Source of the DNA: Roseibium algicola
GTDB lineage: Bacteria; Pseudomonadota; Alphaproteobacteria; Rhizobiales; Stappiaceae
Assembly (NCBI RefSeq): GCF_001999245.1
Contig: NZ_CP019630.1
Coordinates: forward strand, 5,237,001-5,301,000
Reading direction: 5' to 3'
Length of the DNA stretch: 64,000 nt
The notes below the pieces were generated by a model. The model ran no database searches, was not told the origin of the DNA, and saw only the letters and a list, made by a program, of their open reading frames with translations. The translations under genes were made by a program, and so were the position numbers. Positions within the stretch are counted from its first letter, which is position 1, and the number at the start of each line of letters is the position of its first letter. Below are positions 14,725 through 23,503 of this stretch, in pieces.

Positions 14725-17244
14725 GTGCCCTTTCTGAACCAGCGAATTCTTCTCGACAGCGCGTTGCTCGTTCTGACTGTTGCAGCCTGTGCGATGGCCG
14801 TGACAAGCGGTGGCTACACGCAGTTCGTCATCGGCCTTGTTGCAATCACGACCATCCTGGGGACAGGTCTCAACGTTCTTTATGGTTTGACTGGTCTGGT
14901 CTCACTTGGCCAGGTGGGTTTCTTTGCCATCGGCGCTTATGGTGTGGCGGTGTTGACGCTGTCTGGCCTGAGCTTCTGGCTGGCACTGCCCTTGTCCGCA
15001 CTCGTGGCGGGGATCGCGGGCGTTCTGCTGGCGGTGCCTGCCGTCCGTATGGCGGGGCCGTTCCTGGCAATGGTCACGATTGCCTTCGCGTTCATTGTCG
15101 AACACGGCGCGGTGGAATGGCGTTCGCTGACCGGCGGTCAGAATGGCCTCATGGGTTTTCCAATGCCGGAGATCCTGGGCTTCGTGTTCACCGAGCGGGA
15201 ACTGGTGGTGCTGGCCATCCTGCTTGCCGGATTGTCTCTCTACCTGTTTCGCCGATTGGCCGAAAGCGGTTGGGGCATGGCAATGACGGGCGTACGCGAT
15301 GCTGAAACCGCAGCCGCCTCGCTTGGATATCGGCCGTTTGCGGTCAAGGCGGCCGCGTTTGCCATTGCGGCGGCGATGGCCGGGCTTGCGGGCGGTCTGT
15401 TTGCGCCGTTGATGATGTTCATCGCGCCGAGCAATTTCCCGTTCTCGCAGTCGATCCTGTTTCTCTTCGCAATCCTGATCGGGGGCGCCGGCACCGTGCT
15501 GGGGCCACTCGCCGGTGCGCTGGTAACCGTCCTGCTGCCGGAGTTCCTTTCAGATCTTGCAGAATACCGGCTGCTGTTCTTTGGCGGTTTGCTGGTGGGC
15601 GTGCTGCTGATTGCGCCTCGCGGGCTGGTCGGCACGGTGGCGTCTTACATTCCGAAGTCGAGCCGAAGCGTGACGCCGGTTTCTTCCGCAGACATCGAGC
15701 AGTTCCTCCAGGGCGGGCTTTCCGCAAGTGCACTGGAAATTGAAGACCTCGGCATTTCGTTCGGCGGCGTTCGGGCAGTCGATGGTGTCAGCTTCCGGAT
15801 CGTGCCCGGCGAGGTAACATCCATCATCGGTCCGAACGGTGCGGGAAAGACCACTGTCCTCAACATGATAGGCGGGTTCTACCGTCCAACGCAGGGAAAG
15901 ATCCTGCTTGGAAGCCGGGACCTTGCCGGGCTACCGGCCCATGCGGTTGCCCGATCCGGGATTGCCCGGACCTACCAGACGACCAAACTTTTCGAGAACC
16001 TGACGGTGCTTGCAAATGTCGTCTCCGGGCTGGGGCGCGGTGCCTTCGGCGACCCGTGGTCCGACATTCAGTCGCCAGATCGTTTGTCGCTGGCGGCAGG
16101 ACTGTTGCGATACTGCGGCTATGAAGGTGACTTCGACAAGCGTGCCGGTGATCTGCCGCATGTCGACCGCAGGCTGGTGGAGATCGCACGTGCGCTTGCC
16201 CTGAAACCCGACATCCTTCTTCTGGATGAACCGGCAGCCGGACTGATGCGAGCCGACAAGGACAAGCTCGCCATGCTGCTGCGGGATATTGCCGACCTGG
16301 GGCCGGCAGTTGTGCTCGTTGAACATGACATGGAGCTGGTCATGGGGATTTCGGACCGGATCCAGGCAGTTGACGCCGGCAAGCCTATTGCCTTTGGCAC
16401 CCCGGCAGAGATCCAGGCAAACGAAACAGTGATTGCAGCCTACCTCGGCACCGGTGGCGCCACGGCCTTCCCGCGCATAAAACCGCTGCATACGGAAGAA
16501 ACGCCTGTTCTTTCGACACAGAAGCTGACTGCAGGATATGGCGCGGCTCCGGTGTTGAAAGAGGTATCACTCAAGGTGCGGCCAGGCGAAATGGTGGCTC
16601 TGCTCGGGGCGAATGGTGCAGGAAAATCGACGTTTCTTTCTGCCGTTTCGGGTCTGCACAGGCCGGTCACCGGAAGCATAATCCTGAATGACGAGCAGAC
16701 ACAGGCCATGCAGCCGCATGAACTCGTCGGGCGTGGTCTTGTGCTGGTTCCCGAAGGCCGCCAGGTGTTTCCGGAACTGACAGTGCGCGAGAACATCGAA
16801 CTGGGTGCCTACAAGCGACATTCAGATGTCAACAGCTCGGAACTGGAAGCTCATCTGAAGCGGTTTCCGCGCCTGCGTGACAGGTTGCACAGCCGCGCAG
16901 GGCTTCTTTCGGGCGGTGAGCAGCAGATGATGGCAATTGCCCGCGGTCTCATGGCAAAACCCAAGATCCTGCTCCTGGACGAACCTTCGCTTGGATTGGC
17001 TCCGGCGATGGTTGAGGAGCTTTATGCGATCCTTGGTGAGTTGCGGGACGAAGGCATCACCATTCTGCTTGTCGACCAGATGGCGACGCTTGCTCTCGCC
17101 GTTGCAGATTACGCCTACGTATTGGAGCAAGGCCGTATCGTGATTGAAGGCAAGGCTGCGGATCTGGCTTCGGACCCGCGGCTGACGGCGGCCTATCTCG
17201 GCGCCGCCAATGAACAGGAAACTCGCATGGAGGCGAGGGTATGA
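14725..17244 (+). CDS. LivM-LivG-LivF fusion: permease plus two ATPases in one chain
   Basis: An 839-residue protein carrying three subunits that are usually separate. Residues 1-310 are a LivM-type permease (GLNVLYGLTGLVSLGQVGFF; FLFAILIGGAGTVLGPLAGA). Residues ~335-585 are a LivG-like ATPase: Walker A GPNGAGKTT near 370, Walker B LLLDEPAAGL, switch histidine in LVEHDMELV. The ABC signature position reads LPHVDRR instead of LSxGQ. Residues ~595-830 are a LivF-like ATPase: Walker A GANGAGKST near 628, a canonical LSGGEQQMMAIARGL and LLLDEPSLGL. The start is GTG at 14725 behind GAGGAAG. With the LivH gene upstream it completes one importer. The reading frame is clean, so this is a true fusion. 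The stop overlaps the amidohydrolase start (ATGA). Confidence 0.93.
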   Translation: MPFLNQRILLDSALLVLTVAACAMAVTSGGYTQFVIGLVAITTILGTGLNVLYGLTGLVSLGQVGFFAIGAYGVAVLTLSGLSFWLALPLSALVAGIAGVLLAVPAVRMAGPFLAMVTIAFAFIVEHGAVEWRSLTGGQNGLMGFPMPEILGFVFTERELVVLAILLAGLSLYLFRRLAESGWGMAMTGVRDAETAAASLGYRPFAVKAAAFAIAAAMAGLAGGLFAPLMMFIAPSNFPFSQSILFLFAILIGGAGTVLGPLAGALVTVLLPEFLSDLAEYRLLFFGGLLVGVLLIAPRGLVGTVASYIPKSSRSVTPVSSADIEQFLQGGLSASALEIEDLGISFGGVRAVDGVSFRIVPGEVTSIIGPNGAGKTTVLNMIGGFYRPTQGKILLGSRDLAGLPAHAVARSGIARTYQTTKLFENLTVLANVVSGLGRGAFGDPWSDIQSPDRLSLAAGLLRYCGYEGDFDKRAGDLPHVDRRLVEIARALALKPDILLLDEPAAGLMRADKDKLAMLLRDIADLGPAVVLVEHDMELVMGISDRIQAVDAGKPIAFGTPAEIQANETVIAAYLGTGGATAFPRIKPLHTEETPVLSTQKLTAGYGAAPVLKEVSLKVRPGEMVALLGANGAGKSTFLSAVSGLHRPVTGSIILNDEQTQAMQPHELVGRGLVLVPEGRQVFPELTVRENIELGAYKRHSDVNSSELEAHLKRFPRLRDRLHSRAGLLSGGEQQMMAIARGLMAKPKILLLDEPSLGLAPAMVEELYAILGELRDEGITILLVDQMATLALAVADYAYVLEQGRIVIEGKAADLASDPRLTAAYLGAANEQETRMEARV

Positions 17245-18509
17245 GCGGGCTAGTAATCCGGAACGTCCTGCTGGAGGGCGCTGATGCGGCTGTCGATATT
17301 GCTGTTAGGGCCGGAAAGATTTCGGCGATAGGAGCCGACCTGCCCACGAGTGTGGAAGAATTGAATGGCAACGGCGTTCTCCTGGTGCCGGGATTTGTCG
17401 AGAGCCATCTTCATCTCGACAAGGCCTGCATTCTCGACCGCTGTCGGAACGAGACAGGCACGCTGGAAGGAGCGATCTCGTCAGTTGCGGAGGCAAAGAA
17501 AGGGTTTTCTGAAGAAGACGTCTACGACCGTGGTCGAAAGGTTCTCGAAAAGGCCATTACCCAGGGCACCAACGCCATCCGGACGCATGTGGAGATCGAT
17601 CCGGGCATCGGCCTGACGGGGTTTCACGCCATTCAGCGGCTGAAGCAGGATTTCGCCTGGGCGCTGGACCTGCAGATATGTGTCTTTCCGCAAGAAGGGC
17701 TGATCAACAACCCTGGTACTGCCGAGTTGCTGGAAGAGGCACTCACAGCCGGAGCGGACCTGCTGGGCGGGTGTCCCTACACGGACAGCGATCCGAATGG
17801 CCAGATTGGCTGCCTGTTCGAAATGGCCGAACGCCATGATGTCGATCTCGATTTCCATCTGGATTTCGATCTCGATCCATCCTGGCGTCATCTTGATGAA
17901 ATCGCCCGTCAGACAGTCGCTTTCGGCTGGCAGGGAAGGGTCGCGATCGGCCATGTCACCAAGCTGTCGGCCCTTTCCCGAAAGGACCTTCTGGAGGCGG
18001 TGCAAATTCTGAAAAGCGCTGAAATCGCGCTTACCGTTCTGCCGTCGACGGATCTGTTTCTGATGGGACGTGGCAGCGAAAGCCTGGTGCCACGGGGGGT
18101 CGCGCCGGCGCATGTCTTTCATGAACACGGCGTTTGCTGCACGGTCGCAACAAACAACGTGCTCAATCCCTTCACGCCCTATGGCGACTGCTCCTTGCCG
18201 CGCATGGCCAATCTTTATGCCAATGTTCACCAGCTCGGATCAGTGGAAGACCTGAAGGCTTGTTTTGACATGGTAACGGCTGCACCACGGAGGCTGATCA
18301 ACAAGGCTCACAGGGTCGAAGTCGGCGAAGCGGCCACCTTCGTGGCGCTGCCGGCCATGAGCGGACATCAGATCGTTTCGGAAATCATCCGGCCGGTCTG
18401 GGGGATGAAGAATGGAAAATTCACCTTCGAGCAGGCTCCGGCCAGGTTGATGGGACCATTGGAAGCGCAAGGCCGGACCGAGGAAAGGCGAGCGGCTCTT
18501 GTGCCCTAG
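17241..18509 (+). CDS. Cytosine-deaminase-like amidohydrolase with altered active site
   Basis: Cytoplasmic TIM-barrel amidohydrolase of 422 residues, related to CodA, AtzC and similar ring amidohydrolases. Metal-type residues include HLHLDK (His56, His58), His206 in FHLDFDLD and His238 in GHVTKLS. By my alignment with E. coli CodA the catalytic Glu217 becomes Phe209, and the Asp313-Asp314 pair of GHDDV becomes Asn305-Asn306 in ATNNV. Cytosine deaminase activity should therefore not be assumed. It could belong to a subfamily with a different substrate or metal use, or be impaired. Its ATG overlaps the transporter-fusion stop, so substrate import and processing are coupled. The stop overlaps that of the convergent GntR gene. 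Confidence 0.85.
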   Translation: MSGLVIRNVLLEGADAAVDIAVRAGKISAIGADLPTSVEELNGNGVLLVPGFVESHLHLDKACILDRCRNETGTLEGAISSVAEAKKGFSEEDVYDRGRKVLEKAITQGTNAIRTHVEIDPGIGLTGFHAIQRLKQDFAWALDLQICVFPQEGLINNPGTAELLEEALTAGADLLGGCPYTDSDPNGQIGCLFEMAERHDVDLDFHLDFDLDPSWRHLDEIARQTVAFGWQGRVAIGHVTKLSALSRKDLLEAVQILKSAEIALTVLPSTDLFLMGRGSESLVPRGVAPAHVFHEHGVCCTVATNNVLNPFTPYGDCSLPRMANLYANVHQLGSVEDLKACFDMVTAAPRRLINKAHRVEVGEAATFVALPAMSGHQIVSEIIRPVWGMKNGKFTFEQAPARLMGPLEAQGRTEERRAALVP

Positions 18510-19300
18510 CTGCTCGTGGACGAGATCACTTGTGCCGTCGTGCTGCCGCGCGTGCGCATGGCGGCACGTTCCTTCATGTATTTTTCCGCCTCGATCATAT
18601 GACCACGCATGATCATGCGGCAGAGTTCGGCATCACCCGATTTTATCGCCCGCAGCAACTGCACCTGATAGTGCAGTCCCGTTTCGCGCAGGGCAGGGTT
18701 CGGTTCCTTGTAGATCGAGCGGCAGACCGTCATGTCGCGTAGCAGGCTGAGCAGGAAGGAACATGTGAAGGCCAGGATCGGGTTCTTGCAGTGCCGGGCC
18801 AGTTCTTCGTGAAAATCAAGCTCGGCCAGGCGCTGCGAATATTCTTCTTCCGCCGTCTTCGGCTCGTCCTCGTAAAGCCGGATGCAGCCCTGCAAGGCCT
18901 GAAAACCCTCGTCTGTCAGTGTTCCGGCAACCGAGGCGGCAAGTTCCGGCTCAAGCTGTTTCCGGAGTGTGTAGATGTCGGCAATCGTCGGCTGGTCGAA
19001 CAGGAACAGATTGTCCAGCATACGGATGGCTTCACCCGGCTCCACCGATGCGACGAAGACACCACCGCCCGGACCGCTGCGCGTTGAAATCAACCCCTGG
19101 AACTCCAGAACCTTCAAAGCCTCACGCAGTGAACCACGTGACACCCTGACCGTTTCCGGCTGAAGCCATTCGGCGGGGATCCTGTCACCGGGGCGCAGAC
19201 CGGCTTCGACGATCTGTTCGCGGATCTGCTGGGCAACCATGTCGGGCCGCCGCAGGCGTTTCCGTGTCTTGGGATCTGTCGCTCCTTCGGGAATTCTCAT
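18506..19300 (-). CDS. GntR-family regulator, FCD (FadR-like) subfamily
   Basis: A 264-residue DNA-binding regulator. A basic N-terminal lead precedes the winged helix (residues ~18-85; SRGSLREALKVLEFQGLIST), then a helical FCD effector domain (ADIYTLRKQLEPELAASV, ELDFHEELARHCKNP, MIMRGHMIEAEKYM). It lies 37 bases downstream of the oppF-like gene on the same strand, so it is probably the last gene of the peptide-type transporter operon. It would then control that operon and the divergent M20 hydrolase through the palindromes at 25093-25123. It could also act on the convergent Liv-type operon. Confidence 0.9.
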   Translation of the reverse strand: MRIPEGATDPKTRKRLRRPDMVAQQIREQIVEAGLRPGDRIPAEWLQPETVRVSRGSLREALKVLEFQGLISTRSGPGGGVFVASVEPGEAIRMLDNLFLFDQPTIADIYTLRKQLEPELAASVAGTLTDEGFQALQGCIRLYEDEPKTAEEEYSQRLAELDFHEELARHCKNPILAFTCSFLLSLLRDMTVCRSIYKEPNPALRETGLHYQVQLLRAIKSGDAELCRMIMRGHMIEAEKYMKERAAMRTRGSTTAQVISSTSS

Positions 19301-19337
19301 GGCCGGTTAAACTGCATTGCCTTGTTTTTTGGGGAGC

Positions 19338-20345
19338 CTATGCCTTCCCGAGTGGGTGATAGCAAGCCGCAACGTGATTGTTGCCGCCTTTGGCCTCGTC
19401 TGGTGACGGTTTGCCGGCAACGCAGATATCCGTGCGGTGCGCACAGCGCGCGGCAAAGGCGCAGCCTTCAGGGGGATTGTAGGGATCCGGCAATTCGGCA
19501 GAGGCGTCTTCCGACATCAGGTCGTGCCGCCCGGGGGCGGGCGCGGAGCGCATTAGAAGATCCGTATAGGGATGTAGCGGCTTGCGGAAGATTTCTTTAG
19601 CTGGACCCAGTTCGGCCATCCGGCCGAAGTACATCACCGCCACCCGGTCGCTGACACTTTCCACCACCGAAAGATCGTGGCTGATGAAGATGTAGGTGAG
19701 GCCGAAGTCGTCCTTCAGCTTGTCCAGCAGGTTCAACACCTGGGCTTGCACCGACACATCGAGGGCAGACACGGGCTCATCAAGCACGATCAGCTCCGGC
19801 CCGGCCGCAAGGGCCCGCGCAATGCCGATCCGCTGCGCCTGGCCGCCGGAGAATTCATGGGGGTAGCGTTCCAGAAACTCCGGCGCCAGGTTGACCGCCT
19901 GCAGCAGCTCGGCAAGGCGCTTCTCGCGACCATCGGAATTCAGGTTTGTCAGGTGCTTGAGCGGCGCTTCCAGGATGGTCCTGATGGTCTTGCGCGGATT
20001 GAGCGAGGCAACCGGATCCTGAAAGACATATTGAACCTTGCGGGCGAGAGCGTTGCGGTCCTTTTTTGCCAGTGCCGCAAGATCCTCGCCGTTGAAGGTG
20101 ATCGAGCCAGAAGTCGGCAGATCGAGACCGACGACGAGGCGCGCGAGGGTGGACTTGCCGCAGCCCGACTCTCCGACGACACCGAGGGTCTCTCCCTTCT
20201 TTACATCGAGACTGAGACCCTGAACCGCGTGCACGGCGGGAAGATGACCGCCAAAGAGCTTCCGACCGCCGCCGAAAATGCGCTCGACATCCTGAATGGT
20301 CAGAAGGGCTTCGCTGTCCACGTAGTTCTGGCTTATCTCGCTCAT
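19338..20345 (-). CDS. Opp/Dpp-type ABC transporter ATPase (OppF/DppF-like)
   Basis: Cytoplasmic ATPase of 335 residues: Walker [11 protein letters not shown]-loop [11 protein letters not shown], signature [15 protein letters not shown], Walker [15 protein letters not shown], switch histidine in FISHDLSVV. The C-terminal extension ([12 protein letters not shown], then GCAFAARC and nearby cysteines) is the oligopeptide-transporter tail, which holds an iron-sulfur site in Dpp ATPases. Its start overlaps the stop of the OppC-OppD fusion gene. It should form the ATPase pair with the OppD half of that protein. Confidence 0.93.
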   Translation of the reverse strand: MSEISQNYVDSEALLTIQDVERIFGGGRKLFGGHLPAVHAVQGLSLDVKKGETLGVVGESGCGKSTLARLVVGLDLPTSGSITFNGEDLAALAKKDRNALARKVQYVFQDPVASLNPRKTIRTILEAPLKHLTNLNSDGREKRLAELLQAVNLAPEFLERYPHEFSGGQAQRIGIARALAAGPELIVLDEPVSALDVSVQAQVLNLLDKLKDDFGLTYIFISHDLSVVESVSDRVAVMYFGRMAELGPAKEIFRKPLHPYTDLLMRSAPAPGRHDLMSEDASAELPDPYNPPEGCAFAARCAHRTDICVAGKPSPDEAKGGNNHVAACYHPLGKA

Positions 20346-22279
20346 GCGGTCGCTCCGGAATTCAGCGGAAAGAGGCAGCGCACACCGCGGGTTTCGGAAG
20401 ACATCTCAAGCTTGATCTCGCCGGTCCGGCAGGAGGTCTGTGCGTGCGGACACCGTGCGGCGAAGGCACAACCGTCCGGCAGGTTGTTGACCACGGGCGG
20501 GCGGCCCTCGATTGCATCCAGACGACGGTCCGGCTCGCCCAGAACCGGCACGCATTCAATCAGCTTGGCGGTGTAGGGATGACGCGGGTTCGCCAGAACC
20601 TCCTCCGTCGTTCCCGTTTCGACGATCCGGCCCGCATACATCACCGCAACACGGTCACAAAGGGCGGAGACAACGCCGAAATCATGGGTGATGAACAGGA
20701 TTGCAGCGTTCCGTTCGCGGCGCAGGCCGTTCATCAGCGTCAGGATTTGCGATTGCACGGTGACGTCGAGCGCGGTGGTCGGCTCGTCCGCAATCAGCAC
20801 CTTGGCATCGTTGGCGAGCGCCATGGCAATGCAGACCCTTTGGCGCATGCCACCGGAAAGCTCGTGCGGGTAGGCGGACAAGCGCTCCTTCGCATTCGGG
20901 ATCCGCACAAGCGATAGCAGTTCAACGGCCTTCTCCCGTGCTTTCGAGCCGGACATGGGCTGGTGGGTGGTGATCGCTTCCGTCAACTGATCGCCGACGG
21001 TGAAGAGCGGGTGCAGCGTTGACAGCGGATCCTGAAAGACATAGGCAACCGAACCGCCTCTGAGGTCCCGGATACGCCGGTCGCTTGCCGCAAAAAGATC
21101 TTCGCCGTCGAGATAGGCGGCGCCGCCTGCAATCCGGCCGGGTGGTGTCGGCACAAGGCCCATGATGGACATGGCTGTTACCGACTTGCCGGATCCGGAT
21201 TCTCCGACCACACCCAGGCATTCGCCCTCTTTCAGGTTCAGATCAACACCGCCGACTGCCTTGTAAACGGAGCTGCCGATCTGGAATTCGGTGCGCATCT
21301 GACGGACATCCAGCACACCGCCCTTTTCCGAAGGCGCGGGGATCTCGTCGGGCATGCGATGCACCGCTGTTCGAGAGACCGGCCGGGTGAGGGACCCGGC
21401 ACGCAGGCGCGGGTCGAGGATATCGCGAACACCGTCGCCGAAGAGGTTGATACTCATGACCAGCGCAAAGATCATCAGGCCCGGAATGATGGAGACATGC
21501 GGCGCAGTGAAGAGGATCTTGCGGCCTTCACCCAGCATGGAGCCAAGGTCTGCCTGTGGCGGCTGGGCCCCCAGGCCGAGGAAAGACAGGCCAGCCGTTT
21601 CCAGGATCATCCAGCCGACGGTCGTCGACATGGTGATGACGATCACCGGCAAGACGTTGGGCAGAATTTCCAGAAACAGGATTTGTACCGGTGATTTGCC
21701 GGATAGCCGTGCCGCGTCAACAAACTCTCTTCGGGATAGCCCAAGCGTGATACCGCGAATGTTGCGGGCAAAGAACGGTATGTTGACGAGCGCTATGGCG
21801 TAAAGCGCGTTGAGCAGCCCAGGGCCGAGCACGGCGACAATGGCCAGTGCCAACAGAATGTAGGGAAACGCCATCACCATATCGATGCCGCGCATGATCA
21901 GAGTGTCCGTTCGCCCGCCTGCGTATCCGGCGACCAGTCCCAGAAGCGAGCCGAAGAAGGCAGCGATTATTGTTGCCGACAGACCGACGGCAAGCGATAT
22001 GCGTGTCCCCCAAATCAGCCGCGAAAGGATGTCCCTGCCCAAGTGATCGGTGCCAAGCAGATGTCCTTCGGTAAGGACCGGCAGAAGTCGGTCTGCCGGG
22101 GCGGTAACGTCCGGGTTCGCCAGCGGCAGGATCGGCGCTGCCAGAGCGATAAGACAGATCAGTACCAGAACGACAAGGCCGCTGGTTGCCAGCGAATTGT
22201 TGAGCAGCAGCGCAAGTGTCCCCGGGCGCGAGGACTTTGCCTTCTCCTTGGAAGGGGCGCTCATGGTCGTGTCACTCAT
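20342..22279 (-). CDS. OppC-OppD fusion: permease and ATPase in one chain
   Basis: A 645-residue fusion. Residues ~20-295 are an OppC/DppC permease with about six membrane segments (HLLGTDHLGRDILSRLIWG; the EAA loop around FVDAARLSGKSPVQILFLEI). Residues ~320-645 are an OppD/DppD ATPase: Walker A GESGSGKSVT, signature LSGGMRQRVCIAMAL, Walker B IADEPTTALDVTVQ, FITHDFGVV, and the cysteine-rich tail [15 protein letters not shown]. About 25 polar residues link the halves. Its ATG overlaps the oppB-like stop by one base (TGATG). The uninterrupted frame argues against a sequencing error. This is the second permease-ATPase fusion in 8 kb. Confidence 0.93.
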   Translation of the reverse strand: MSDTTMSAPSKEKAKSSRPGTLALLLNNSLATSGLVVLVLICLIALAAPILPLANPDVTAPADRLLPVLTEGHLLGTDHLGRDILSRLIWGTRISLAVGLSATIIAAFFGSLLGLVAGYAGGRTDTLIMRGIDMVMAFPYILLALAIVAVLGPGLLNALYAIALVNIPFFARNIRGITLGLSRREFVDAARLSGKSPVQILFLEILPNVLPVIVITMSTTVGWMILETAGLSFLGLGAQPPQADLGSMLGEGRKILFTAPHVSIIPGLMIFALVMSINLFGDGVRDILDPRLRAGSLTRPVSRTAVHRMPDEIPAPSEKGGVLDVRQMRTEFQIGSSVYKAVGGVDLNLKEGECLGVVGESGSGKSVTAMSIMGLVPTPPGRIAGGAAYLDGEDLFAASDRRIRDLRGGSVAYVFQDPLSTLHPLFTVGDQLTEAITTHQPMSGSKAREKAVELLSLVRIPNAKERLSAYPHELSGGMRQRVCIAMALANDAKVLIADEPTTALDVTVQSQILTLMNGLRRERNAAILFITHDFGVVSALCDRVAVMYAGRIVETGTTEEVLANPRHPYTAKLIECVPVLGEPDRRLDAIEGRPPVVNNLPDGCAFAARCPHAQTSCRTGEIKLEMSSETRGVRCLFPLNSGATA

Positions 22280-23223
22280 CAGCGCAACCTCGGATCAAGA
22301 ATGGTCTGCACCACGTCTGCGAGCAGATTGAAGAGAACATAGGCAGCGGCGACCACCAGAACCCCGCCCTGGACCAGCAGCAGATCGCGGGTGGAAATGG
22401 CGGTCACGAGCATGGATCCGATGCCCGGCCACTGGAACACCGTCTCGATATAGACAGCACCGCCGATGACAAAGCCGGCCTGGATGCCAATGACCGGCAC
22501 CACGCCGACGAGGGCCGACTTGAATGCGTGCTTGTAGATGACCTTGCGTTCCGACAGGCCCTTGGCGCGGGCGGTGCGGATATAGTCCTGACGCAGCACT
22601 TCCAGCATGGCGGTGCGTGTCAACCGGGCGATGACGCCGGTCGCGACCACCGAAAGCGTCAGTGCGGGCAGGGTGAGGTGATGGATCAGGTCGGGCAAGT
22701 CGCCGCCACCATAGATCGCGTACATGCCGGAAGCTGGAAACAGGCGCAGATTGACGGCAAAGACCAGGATCAGCAGCAGGCCGAGCCAGAAAGACGGGGT
22801 CGAGATACCGATCAGAACGAGCAGCGTGATGATCTTGTCCGCCCAGCCGTACTGACGGACGGCGGAAACAATACCGGCAAGAAGGCCGAAGATCGAGCAC
22901 AGGATGAGCGAGGTTCCGGCCAGAATGAGGGTTGCCGAAAAGCGCTCCATCACTTCATCCAGCACCGGACGATTGAGCGTGTAGGAGCGGCCGAGATCAC
23001 CCTGGAACAGGTTGCCGATCCAGATGACGTATTGCTCGAACAGGGTTTTGTCGAGGCCGAGATCGCGGTTGAGCTTGGCGACATTTTCCGGTGTCGCGTA
23101 GGAGCCGAGAATGGCAGTTGCCGGGTCTCCCGGGATCATCGCCATGATCAGGAAGACGATGATCGTCAGCCCGAACAGGACCGGAATGGCAGCCAGCAGA
23201 CGCTTGGCTATGTAGGAAGCCAA
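22279..23223 (-). CDS. Opp/Dpp-type ABC transporter permease (OppB/DppB-like)
   Basis: Inner-membrane permease of 314 residues starting ASYIAKRLLAAIPVLFGL after the initiator, with about six membrane segments, the EAA loop around DYIRTARAKGLSERKVIYKH and the terminal DPRLR usual for the family. I place the start at a TTG (23221-23223) because GGGAGAG lies four bases upstream. Longer in-frame products would run into the palindromic repeat at 23284-23390, which is not credible as coding sequence. It pairs with the permease half of the OppC-OppD fusion. Confidence 0.88.
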   Translation of the reverse strand: MASYIAKRLLAAIPVLFGLTIIVFLIMAMIPGDPATAILGSYATPENVAKLNRDLGLDKTLFEQYVIWIGNLFQGDLGRSYTLNRPVLDEVMERFSATLILAGTSLILCSIFGLLAGIVSAVRQYGWADKIITLLVLIGISTPSFWLGLLLILVFAVNLRLFPASGMYAIYGGGDLPDLIHHLTLPALTLSVVATGVIARLTRTAMLEVLRQDYIRTARAKGLSERKVIYKHAFKSALVGVVPVIGIQAGFVIGGAVYIETVFQWPGIGSMLVTAISTRDLLLVQGGVLVVAAAYVLFNLLADVVQTILDPRLR

Positions 23224-23283
23224 TGGTCTCTCCCTCTTTCTGAGTGCGGCCGGCCATTTCCTGAAGCCTTGCCGCCTCCGCAA

Positions 23284-23390
23284 CCTCATCCTGAGGAGCG
23301 CATTTATGCGCGTCTCGAAGGATGGGCGGCACACTCCGGAGCAAGTGGCCCATCCTTCGACACAGCGCCTTGCGCTTCCTCAGGATGAGG
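23284..23390. repeat. RIME/Bru-RS-like palindromic intergenic element, 107 bp
   Basis: Perfect 14-bp outer inverted repeats, CCTCATCCTGAGGA (23284-23297) and TCCTCAGGATGAGG (23377-23390), enclose perfect 13-bp inner repeats, TCGAAGGATGGGC (23315-23327) and GCCCATCCTTCGA (23348-23360). Small GC hairpins lie between outer and inner arms. Size and wording match the dispersed nested palindromes of Rhizobiales (RIME in Rhizobium, Bru-RS in Brucella). It sits between the oppA-like and oppB-like genes and could fold in the operon mRNA, protecting or separating the two parts. Confidence 0.85.
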
Positions 23391-23457
23391 GAGTGTTGTG
23401 TCGCCGGGGTGCGCCTTTACGTTTCCTTCGGCACTTGCTGCGTGCAGGTCCGAATAC

Positions 23458-23492
23458 GAAAATCCCGGCGAACCGTTCAAGGTCCGCCGGGA
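23458..23492 (-). terminator. Rho-independent terminator after the oppA-like gene
   Basis: On the minus strand TCCCGGCG (23485-23492) pairs with CGCCGGGA (23463-23470), an inner GACC/GGTT stem extends it, and TTTT follows. It starts 11 bases after the oppA-like stop and precedes the repeat element and the permease genes, so it should favour excess binding protein. Confidence 0.75.
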
Positions 23493-23503
23493 GACGTGTC
23501 GTC

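Noticed and set aside
22279-23334. OppB-like protein with a 37-residue longer N-terminus
   Set aside because: The extension would be encoded by the palindromic repeat; a TTG with a good ribosome site at 23223 fits the family.
22216-23388. 390-codon plus-strand open frame over the oppB-like gene and the palindromic repeat
   Set aside because: Antisense to a clear permease gene; translation is charged and repetitive without a domain.
23284-23390. Insertion-sequence or MITE-type transposon end
   Set aside because: No transposase nearby and I see no target duplication; nested palindromes fit RIME/Bru-RS repeats better.
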